64,000 bases of DNA from the NCBI GenBank assembly GCA_900095095.1, contig FMBT01000412.1, forward strand, positions 1 to 64,000, written 5' to 3'. A program made the position numbers and the translations under genes. Positions 11,307 through 21,277 of the stretch are shown in pieces. The DNA is from Fragilariopsis cylindrus CCMP1102 (taxonomy: Eukaryota > Bacillariophyta > Bacillariophyceae > Bacillariales > Bacillariaceae). Below the pieces are notes generated by a model. The model ran no database searches. It saw only the letters and a list, made by a program, of their open reading frames with translations, and had not been told where the DNA came from. Numbering within the stretch: position 1 is the stretch's first letter; the number at the start of each line of letters is the position of its first letter.

Positions 11307-14022
11307 AAGGACTCAGAATCAGAATCAGAATAAATGCATGATGATGAGTAGGGCCACAACATCCAATTCTTCTACTGATGACAACGATGATGAGAGTAAG
11401 GATTCAACAGCATATCACACCAACAACGAACACGATGATGGACGGCATGTCCCATTAATACCGAACAAGTTAGCTGATCTAAACATGATGTTCTTTTTGG
11501 TGTGTGATTACTTCAGATCAGGAATTCCTGTCAAGATTCTTCGTCATAGTATTGGACAATTGTTCCATTTAGATGGATTATTTTATCTACCTCAATTCTT
11601 GTTTATGCCTGGTGGTACTGTTAGTCGGAGTAGTAGTTATTGTAACAGTAACAATATCGCTCTCAATGGGAAACAACGACAACAACGACCACCACGTATG
11701 GGCGTATCTAGAAGTAGACGACTACAATATCGAAGACAACGACGACGACGGTCAGCACAACAACGACGGGAACGACCTATTCATATTTTAGGATTGCCCA
11801 ATCAGGGACAGACTTGTTTTTTAAATTCTGTTATACAATCATTAGCATCCTTGGAACCGTTTTTGGCATATTTAGAAGGGATTGTACAATTCCAAGAAGA
11901 AATGGAACAGGTAGTGGTGGCATCATCATCATCATCGTCGTCATCGTCATCATATGGACACGATAACGATGATAATTACTATGATAATATTAATAGCAGC
12001 GAGCGAAAAGGAAATTCGTCTCCTTCCTTCAGTCAAGAACTTTTGGATCTCTTGAAGGGAATCAACCACTTGCCGGTAGAAGAGGAAATTGAAGACAATT
12101 TCTTTCAAGATGATGACGAAATTAGACAGTCAGACGGTGGGGGTGGTGGTGTTTTTTCAAGTATTCTTGGTCAAAGGAGACGACGGCAACAAAGGCGAAA
12201 GAAGAAATTGGACCCGAAAGTTTTGTTACGTCAAATTGCGAAACGCAATCAACAATTTCATACGTATGGAATGGAACAACAAGACGCCCAGGAATTATTT
12301 GCTGCTTTGATGGAGGTTGTTATTGCCGATGCTGAATTAGATTCATCATCGTCATCCGATCGAACGCTGGAGGCATACAACTCCAACTGCAGCAGCAGTA
12401 ATAGTAATAGTATTAGCAATAGTGGTATCGGTAGTAGCGAGCCTTATTTTATAGGCAGTAATAGCTACTACGACAATAATAATAATGACGACGAGGATAG
12501 ACTCATGACTTCTGTTTTTGCAAATACGATAAACGATAAAAGGGAGCGTATATCAAGAACAACAGCAACAGCAACTAATAGTGGCACGGGTTGGACATTA
12601 GGAGATGAGGATGGGAGCAACATTTTGTCGTTGTCTGGTCTTCTACTACGAATCAAAGAAGAACAAACTAAGTCTTCATCCGAATCATATATTGATGATT
12701 CTCTAAGTGCTATATCAGTCACTAAATCGTGTTGTGGAAGTCAACAAAAGCAAGAAAAATATCATCATCGTTTCGCAGAAGAGAAGAAACAAGAGCACAA
12801 CGATTGTCAAGGAAATACCGTCGATGTTACTTCTTTGCCGTCATCGTCTTCTTCTCATATAAAGGAATATAAACGACGGGAAAGTGAAAGTAACCATAGT
12901 AGTACTATTAACGGGTTTTCTTCGAGTTACAATCATCCACGACAAAAACTTTCCATGTTGAAGAATAACACGAGAGGTACCATGTCTTCTATTACACCAT
13001 CTCCATTGTCTGGTTGGCTTGGTTCTACTCTACGATGTTCTAAATGCAAACACGTTCGACCAATCCAAAATGCACCCTTCTTGGATATTCCTTTGGTTCC
13101 AACCTCGGTGCCAAACTATTTGTCAAAAGCATATAACTCTTCTACAGTGAAGCCTGTTTCTCCCAATACATCTTCACTACCTTCTTGTACATTAGATCAA
13201 TGTCTTGCAGAATTCACTAGCGTCGAGAGAGTACAAGACGTCGAATGTCAATTTTGTACGATTCAAAAAGAGATAGACAATTTGGACGAAGAAGCCATGA
13301 TGCTTCGAGGGGCTGTTGAAACCGCAGAAAAACGAATCAATAGAAAGAATAAAGGGAAACACAGCATTGATACCAGAAAAATAGATGATTCTACTGAACA
13401 AACCAAATATTTACGAGAAGAGCTTTCCAAAGTAGAGACGATACTTCTCAAATTAAAGACGATGGATCCAGATGAAGATGACATTATTGAACGCTCTCTG
13501 GGATCTATTGTACAACAGAAGGACGATAGTTTTTTGCTTGGTTTTGAGAAGGAAACAAGCATACCGATACAACGCTGCGAGGCAAAAAAGTGTCTTTTGT
13601 TGACAAGAACTCCATCCATTCTCTGTTGTCACATCCAACGTCGATACTACGATCCATTCAAAAATCGAATGGAAAAGTGTAATCAGTTTGTTGAATTTTC
13701 TCAATTCTTAGATCTAAGTCCATACTGTGTTTATGGCCCAAGAGCCATCACACCATGGGCGGCAGGATCATATTTGAATGAGGACGAAAATGACAGACAA
13801 GACATATCATGGAGTAGTAGCAATAACAACAGCAACAAGATGCCATATCGACTTCAGAGTGTGATAGAACATCAAGGGAATGCGTACGGTGGTCATTACG
13901 TTTCATACAGAAGAGATCACACAGGTTCTTGGTTTCGTATTTCGGATAGTAGAGTTGTGAAAGTCTCCTGGAGAGATGTTCAAACTTGCCAGGCATACAT
14001 GTTATTTTACGAATCAATATAG
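10810..14022 (+). CDS. ubiquitin-specific protease (USP/UBP, peptidase C19)
   Basis: Intact 1070-residue ORF counted from the first ATG at 10810; the open frame extends slightly upstream without an ATG. The first ~320 residues are Ser/Thr/Gln/Asn-rich and end in a basic Arg-rich stretch. The catalytic domain starts with the Cys box LGLPNQGQTCFLNSVIQSLAS and has the QQDAQELF motif. A zinc-knuckle-like pair of CxxC motifs follows (RCSKCKHV and ECQFC). A predicted coiled coil (about residues 825-890) comes before HIQRRYYDPFKNRMEKCNQFVEF. The His box is EHQGNAYGGHYVSYRRD with WFRISDS. All parts of the Cys-His-Asp triad are visible, so an active deubiquitinase is expected. The large insertion between Cys and His boxes resembles yeast Ubp16/animal USP30-like layouts, but I cannot assign a subfamily. 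Confidence 0.9.
11276..11306. repeat. (ACT)n coding microsatellite
   Basis: Tandem ACT units encoding a poly-Thr run in the disordered N-terminus of the ubiquitin protease. Confidence 0.8.
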
Positions 14023-14591
14023 CGTCGATTTGACGAAAGTTAATGCAAATATCATAAAAGGTAGTGAAAGCTTACATTTCTTTTTCTTTTCGAACCTTCT
14101 TCCAATATGGAACCAAACAATCTATCTAGATACACAATCACAACTCTACTGGAGGACATAATTCTTAACAATTTCAGTGGTACGAGATTGTTGCGTATAT
14201 CATTATATGATACTGCCGAAAGTTGAAAGATAGAAATTATGCGCTATGTTCAGTAACTACTAAACATTAGCTGTTCTGCTATCTAGTATCTTTTTGCAAA
14301 CTTTAATTTCGTATTATTAGTACATGTTTAAAGAGAATTATGAATTATAAGTTATAAATGTATTATGTATTTTGAAAAATGAATCAGCTGTGTATAGAAT
14401 ACAGCTGTCTATGAGGTAGCGCAATGGCTATGTATATGAATAATAAATTTTACACCGTCCTTGCCGTCGAAAGTGCAGCGGGACAGCGAGAAGGGGAGCG
14501 CCGGAGAAGACAAAAAATGGTATCAATGGATATATTCTGATCCATTGAGCCATCATGAATGGATAGAGACCAGTGACAGGATCCCTTTGGT
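14023..14591. other. convergent intergenic region
   Basis: About 570 bp between two convergent 3' ends. AT-rich, with nothing recognisable apart from presumed 3' UTRs. Confidence 0.5.
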
Positions 14592-16562
14592 CTACGCATT
14601 CCGGATAGAGCTCAATAGTTTTTCGACGATAGCGTGGCGCGACGTTTGTATTTCTTCCCCTGAGAGATTTTTTTGCTCGCTATTATCGCCATAGCCACTT
14701 GAATGATCTAGCACATAATGCAACGGCAATCGAACAGCTTGGCATTTTACCCTGCATTGCTCTGCGCATGTATCTAGCAGCTTAAACACAAACGATCGCC
14801 ACTGGTTAATTCTACTTGGAGAAGACGAAGAAATTAATTTTTGTGTCATGCTACCACACAGAGCATGGTGAATTGGAAGCATGCCCCGCTCTCCTTTCTC
14901 CATGACTTCCTCAGGACGGAGCCAAAGGAATAATTCCAATATTGGAAGAGGAAGAGTTGGAGAATAAGGCGCACAAAGACTGCATGCATCGGCAAGTCTA
15001 GCGGGTGTAGATACTTCCGTACCCAAGATAGATGCAGTAGAAGCAGCTGCTCGGATGAGTAAAGAGATCGGTCTATAAGGCATCCAAATGTCTCCTTGGC
15101 TTCTTCTTCTCTACTGTCAACTTTAGACTCGTCTCCTGTGATTGCAGAAGGATAATTTTTCATGACCTGGTCTACAGACTCTTTCAGCAATTCTGTATAG
15201 TATTCATCTTGCTTAAAGCAATGCCTTCGTACCCCAGTAGCTTCTAATGGATAAAAGGTACGAGCAGTATAAAGCTACCACTACCAGACTCAATGTGACG
15301 AACCCATTCTAAGTCTACAGGAGTGTACCCGAGTTATTTACTGACCAAATCAAAGGGTTTCCGATAATTGCTGGGCTTCGTCCTTCGTCTTCCTCCAAAG
15401 ACGAGTTTCTGGTGACACTGACAGTCCGTTCTACAATCATACTAGCACGTGCAAAGGAACACCCACACTACAGGCAACATGGAGAGGTAAGTCTCCGTAA
15501 GAATTTCTAACCTTCATCATATCGTTGGAAGAGTCTCTTCTGAGCAACTCCTGGATTAAAGGTTCAAAGTTACCATAGTTGCGCAAAGCCACATGAAGCG
15601 GGCACACCCAGTCAATCTAGAACTTTGGTGAAGAAGATTAGGATCGTCATCGAGGAGAAGTTTGGTTACTTTTAACACTCGTTGGAAACGCGAGTTCTCA
15701 TTATCGAGTCGTTGGTTTTTTCTCCACAGAGACGATTTAAGCATCTTGTCGGAAGTTGAGACAGAATGAAACGAGTTTCCCATAGTAAGAAGGCGAATCA
15801 AAGGTGACGCATGATTTTTAGAAGACTGGAACTTAAATTGTTTCGTTAGAACAAATTTCTCTATCATCTCAATGGAACAGAATGAGGAATCAAGCTGAAC
15901 CGATGTCACCAAGTGATCTATTAGTGAGAGTCCGTTTCTATCTTTTAAGCGTAACGCAGCAGCCCCATCTGCGTATCGCGAGGTTGCATCCATGATGATC
16001 CTAGTATTTTGCCCGTGCAACGATCATTTAGAATTGCGTCCCTTATAGGCGTATGACCAGAAATGAGCTGACTAGCACCGACTTGACTTGGATTTGCATC
16101 AATCAGAGCCTTCACTACCGCTTTTACCTCTTCGGTCCCAATATCCTTTGAAGCACATACAATCCCAAGAGCGGTTTCTCGAAAAACAGGTCCATCGTGG
16201 TCGCCACTATTGATGGATTTGATTACTGCCCGCTTTATCGAATGGCGATGAAGTACATTGTTATTCCAGGATTGTCAATAGAAATAGGAACTAGATCAGC
16301 TTCGTCAGGATACCACTGACACCGACGGATAACTTCTTCCCATCTCTGCCCTCGACAAAGCTTCACTAGACAACTTTCGACATATGAAGGCACGATAATC
16401 ACGCTTTCTTGTTTGCGCTTGATTGGTTTTCGTATAAATCTCGCCGAGTTTTTGTAGACGGTGGACTTGACATCGTATTCTGGGATACGATTGGGACTGA
16501 TCAAAGCGAATGAAACTCGCAAGACGATGCGGACCATTGTATTCTTCCATCTTGAATAACAA
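14592..16562 (-). CDS. ankyrin-repeat protein, frame interrupted
   Basis: A run of partial ORFs in changing frames on the minus strand that together look like one diatom ankyrin protein of about 650 residues. Visible segments are WEEVIRRCQWYPDEADL (a typical entry helix), ALGIVCASKDIGTEEV, LIDANPSQVGASQLISGHTPI, NGLSLIDHLVTS, GDLPLHVACSVGVPLHVLV, EWVRHIESGSGSF, RTFYPLEATGVRRHC and LPIHHALCGSM. Several of these meet across single-base frame changes (for example near 15250 and 15075) with similarity continuing on each side. The pattern fits indel errors or a recent pseudogene. The start is uncertain: ATG at 16562 or 16537, in different frames. Function unknown; ankyrin repeats bind proteins. 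Confidence 0.5.
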
Positions 16563-17595
16563 GTATTTGATATTCTATTGTTTATTGTTTATTGTTGTTG
16601 CATGAACGAATTATCGAGGACCAGTCCTATTTCCTTTGCTATGCTCTTGTTATACGTACCTCTATTACCGAGGCGAAGAATTTTCTGCTACCTACCCAAA
16701 TATGTGCTTATCACGGAACAAATTAAATCTAATCGATTTCTTTTGTTTTTAATTTTTATTCCTCCAGCGATAATTCCAGGCGTTATGTACTCTCAAGTTT
16801 TATTTGTGAAGAGACATCGCATAATTCCTTCTTAATTCTTTTTATGGCGATCTTCTGGCGAATGATAGCATAACAAATATTAGTATCGCTTTAGTACAGT
16901 TAGCAATCCAACGACTCGATTTTTTTCAATCACGAGACGACATGCATTATTTATTTATGAGGTTTCATCACATACTGTACGGTATGTACTAACTATTATG
17001 CTTATGCTGCCATGATATTATGTCTGAATGTAAGACCTACTATGATATGAATCAGGATCGGTTATTTGTACAAGTACATTCTTGTGGTGACAATGAAGAT
17101 ATGATTTGGCCGTTGAAATTTCCATCATGGTCATGGGACGTGGTGATGGACGGAATCTATTTTTTCTTTTCAAATCTGAATATATATATTTTTCTCTAGT
17201 ATATTATTATTATTATGAGCGCTTTATCGCACTAGGATCGAAACTGCAACAAAAATTGTCACATTCACTTGGAGCATACCATACGGTATAGTGCAGTATA
17301 CAGTATAGCTTCTCTGTAATTTTTATAAGATGTTATGGTCTTGATTACACAGTTTATGAGGCTGTTTCAGCTACAGAACATAGATATAGTATAGAAAAGT
17401 CGTACTTTCTACTACAGGTACTTTAATTACATATCACATAAAACTACAACTAAACAAGAATATGTTTGTAATTATCATACATTATCCATTGAAATTATTA
17501 TTGTATTCCGAACGGCTCTTCTATATAAACGTAGCCTTTTCCCGAATGGGTGTTACAGTGTCCATAAAAGTGTTCCGGTTGATAAGTACCCGGTC
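16563..17595. other. intergenic region
   Basis: About 1 kb between the ankyrin gene start and the 3' end of the GT8 gene. AT-rich; short ORFs only, none with a motif. It presumably contains the ankyrin gene promoter. Confidence 0.5.
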
Positions 17596-19007
17596 CTATT
17601 TCAGCACGGCCCCAACTCTGCTCGAGATCCGATCGTATTCGATGCCATTGGTGGTGTAGTTTTCTGCATAATCTTGTTGGATCACATCACTATCTTCAGG
17701 TAGACAAATCCAAGGCTTTTGGCAAAGTGTGAAATGGGCAGTTAAAATGTCCTCTAGAGGATGGGATCTACAATCTTCACATTCGTCTTCACCTGTCATA
17801 CAATCGCCATTAACGATATCATTTACAGTTCGTTTGTTTCTTGGATTATCCGCCATTGATTGACTGTACAACGGTCCAATTCTACCCCTTCACCTGGGTG
17901 GAGGAAGTCATAATAGTACGGAACGATACCCTGAAAGGTCATAGACCCGTAGAAAACTCCAGTTTGTCCTCCCCATCCCCCACTTTCTCGGAAGTCTCCC
18001 TTTCGAATAATTTCTACGAATTCATTATATACATCAAGGTCAGGTCTCAATATTAAAAATCCACCCTGTACTGATCTGTTTTTCTTCTTTCTTCCTCCGC
18101 CCATATTATAATCACGAGTGAACATTGCATTGACCTTTTTAGGACTGGGTTCGTCCTTCCACATGATGGGAACGTCAGATACGTCATAGGATGAAGAATC
18201 ATCTGCTAGCATCCAATCGAAGAGATAATCTAACGGATTTAATACTAATGTATCTAGATCCATATGAACGATTATCGGATGTTGTGTCAATGTGTACGCC
18301 TCAAGTTTGACCAATTCTTTTTCACCACAACATCCATTTTTATGAATTTTTGATTTTAAATACTCTCCCTGTATGTCTTTCACCGCAACGGGTGTTTCTC
18401 GTTCGACTAATTCGTACCCTAAACTTTCTAATGTCTTTGCACATTTAATTGCATCGGGATGGTATATCGCATACATTTTATAATTATACCGTCCGTTCAT
18501 ATTGCCACGAATCGACGCTAAGTGGATACTATGCATCAGGACTGCCGCACCTTCTGTTATTGGATCGACTCCACATCCTGTTATAGTTACGGCCCAACCA
18601 ATCGTGACGGCATCTCCTCCTCCACCATCATTATTTTTTGCTTTGTTATGTTGTTGTATCGCTGACACGGGCGCTTGTTCGTAGTCTTGTTCATTCGCAC
18701 CCAATCTTTCAACGGCTACTTTATCGTATTCGTCATGTTGGATTTCCTGCTGTTGTTGGTCAATTCCGATCACCATCTTCTCCATCGTCGCGGCACCTCC
18801 TCCACCGCGCACACTGGGAATTTGTTGCTGTTGCTGCTGCTGCTGCTGTTGATTCCCGATCACCGTCAAGAAACTAACTACGTAGACTACTACGAGTAAT
18901 ATCACAAATCCACAGAAAGTAACTTTATAGACATCATTCCTATTATTGGACGTGATTGTCCATTTTTTCGTCGAACTTTCATTGTTGTATTTTGTTAATT
19001 GCAACAA
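17596..19007 (-). CDS. type II membrane GT8-family (glycogenin-like) glycosyltransferase
   Basis: The N-terminus MLQLTKYNNESSTKKW is followed by one transmembrane anchor, VTFCGFVILLVVVYVVSFLTVI, and a Gln/Gly-rich stem, so Golgi type II topology is likely. The lumenal domain has WAVTITGCGVDPITEGAAVL, then MYAIYHPDAIKCAKTLESLGYELVE, then KLEAYTLTQHPIIVHMDLDTLVL with the DxD metal/sugar-nucleotide motif, and SVQGGFLILRPDLDVYNEFVEI, all typical of GT8. The C-terminal part (MADNPRNKR, GEDECEDCRSHPLEDILTAHFTLCQKPW) is in another frame. The change falls at about 17868, just after ELDRC, where a single base difference restores the family sequence. Donor and acceptor sugars cannot be assigned. Confidence 0.75.
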
Positions 19008-19560
19008 GAATTAAAATGATTGATGAATGAATTTTTCACACCAAAAACGACCAAATTAAACGATTGATTTTCTGCGACGAGACAAAGAATAAATCGCGAA
19101 ATGAACTGCAGAAGGTGAATCCAGAATGGTTATTCGCTAAGTTCTATGTGTATGATGGAAAGTATTTATTCAGAATTTTTAGGGTGAGAGATTCATGCAT
19201 GAACTGCTGTTTTATTTCTTATGCTCCTTTGGATTTTCATTGTTGTCATCATGGGTTTTCGGTCATACTGTACTAATAATTATGAAAATCAACACTATCA
19301 TAGTACCATACTCAAATACACAGCACACAACGACAAGAATCAAATCAAGATTAAATCTTTTTCTATTTATATTTAGTTCACTTGTTCACTAAACTCTCTT
19401 TCTCTCTCTAATTTGAAGTTCACGTAACTCTTCTCTTGCACTACGGTATTGGTATTTGTTTGACAACCAAAACTTTTGATTTGCATATTCCATATTTAAA
19501 TATCTGACTGCACTATTAAAACATATCCGTCTTAATTCCAGATTCATTCGATTTAGACTT
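19008..19560. other. divergent intergenic region
   Basis: About 550 bp between divergent starts of the GT8 and aldo-keto reductase genes. No convincing ORF; presumably promoters and 5' UTRs. Confidence 0.5.
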
Positions 19561-20688
19561 ATGCGATCCCCATCCTTCGCTTTGCTCGTCACCGCTAGCG
19601 TCACATCGACATCACGGTCTTGCCTCTTCTTTCTTACTACCAGTTGCAGTACCGCATCCCGTCAATCATCGGCATCGTCACTGTTATTTTCACGACACCA
19701 TAACACCTTAAGGATGTCATCATCGTTGTCATCATCCCTTATCAACGCACCAACAATTCCCTTGCGAAATGGAATGGTACATCCCACTATAGGTTTCGGT
19801 ACCTACAAAGTAGGATTTATACCTGCATCCGCTTCAACGGTCACTGAAATCTGACAAAGCAGGAATGGAACGAACGGCATCAGAATGTATCAAGGACGCA
19901 TTAGATTGTGGTTACAGATTTTTAGAATGCGCACAATTTTATGGCAACGAACATGAGGTCGGTGCTGCTATCGCTGCTTCTGGTGTTAGTAGAGAAGATC
20001 TATTCATTTGTTCAAAGGTATGGACAACAACAATCGAAGAAGGCCCAGATGCTGTTGAAAAACAATTTGAAAAACATTGTCAGACCTAGGAACTGATTAC
20101 ATCGATTTATATCTAATCCATTGGCCGGTTCCTGGCAAACATGTTGAAGCCTACAAAAGATTACAAGAATTGAAAAATGCCGGTAAGATCAAGGGGATTG
20201 GAGTGAGTAATTACGCATGGGAGGACTATCTCGAATTGAAAGAGGCAGATGGAGTAACGGATCTTCCCGTTGTGAATCAAATTGAGATCAATCCGTTCTT
20301 ATATCGAAAAAATACAATCCAAAAATTCACTGATGAAGGTGTGGTGTTACAATCCTATCGCAGTTTGCGTGACGGGAAGGCATTCAATGATCCCACCCTA
20401 ATAAAGATTGCATCTGCTAAGGGCAAAACGGTAGCTCAAATTTTAGGACGATGGTGTCATCAAAGTGGGTTCGTGTACATACCTAAATCTGTAAAGAAGG
20501 AACGGATGATAGAAAATGCTCAAATTTTTGACTTTGAATTGTCCGAAGATGATATGAATGAACTGAATGGATTAACAACACCCGAGGCATTGGAAACTTT
20601 TAAAGACTTGTACCGCAAATGTGTCAATCGTGATACCAGCAAGGATGGAACTATGGAAGGTGTTAAGATGGATATCACCATTGATTAA
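19561..20688 (+). CDS. aldo-keto reductase, organelle-type N-terminus, frame interrupted
   Basis: The N-terminal ~55 residues are Ser/Thr/Arg-rich with little acid (MRSPSFALLVTASVTSTSRS), possibly an organelle presequence. The AKR barrel starts IPLRNGMVHPTIGFGTYKVG. It continues with DCGYRFLECAQFYGNE, DLFICSKVWTTTIEEG, LGTDYIDLYLIHWPVPGKH, KIKGIGVSNY, VVNQIEINPFLY and VYIPKSVKKERMIENAQIFDFELSEDDM. The tetrad Tyr, Lys and His are present; the Asp position reads Glu (FLEC where RxIDTA is usual). The frame changes at about 19855 and 20073. The second break lies in an A-run and one added base rejoins FEK to TLSDLGTDY. Likely NADPH-dependent; substrate unknown. Confidence 0.8.
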
Positions 20689-21277
20689 TAATTTCTTTTT
20701 TTGAATACAAGTACTATTGAATACTATTACTATTTTTTTCTCTTTTCTTCAACAATTTGCACGTTGATATTGTATTGACATATATTATGAAGATATGAGT
20801 AGCCCAAATCCCGCCAGATAAATTGTCAGTGAAGTAAGAACATTTTTTTTTTTTAAATTTTGGAATAAAGCTCCAAAATATTTTGTTCAGTAAATATTTT
20901 TTATAACACATACAGTTTGGATGCATACTAGTAGTGCACATAGTCTGATTCTCTCTAAAAGATCTATCTCTATCTGTGCCATCAAGCTGATTGTTGCTAA
21001 TGATGATTAAGCATAGACAGCTTTCCTTCCTTCTAAAAAAGTACAGCAGTTTATTTGGCGTTTCAGATGAAAACGAGTCCCGCGTGACTGTATACGTAAT
21101 TTTTGAAATTAATGAAGTAATAGCTAATCTTATATATAATTCCGTAACGACAAACAAAAACACAAACGACAAATATCAACAAATAGAAACAACAACAACG
21201 AGACAAAACATAAAACATAAAACCGTTAACTTAGTTTTCCATCCGTCGCAAAGATAAATAACTTTACTGAATAGAAG
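20689..21277. other. intergenic region
   Basis: About 590 bp between the aldo-keto reductase and GLE1 genes, both on the plus strand. The final 120 bp before GLE1 are rich in ACAA units, like a 5' UTR. Nothing else seen. Confidence 0.5.

Noticed and set aside
14592-16562. Calling the ankyrin gene a definite pseudogene
   Set aside because: Its breaks resemble the one-base changes seen in conserved genes across the window, so a sequence error is at least as likely.
16578-16835. 85-residue hydrophobic ORF in the 16.6-17.6 kb intergenic region
   Set aside because: AT-rich sequence with T-rich codons readily gives hydrophobic ORFs; no motif or neighbour support.
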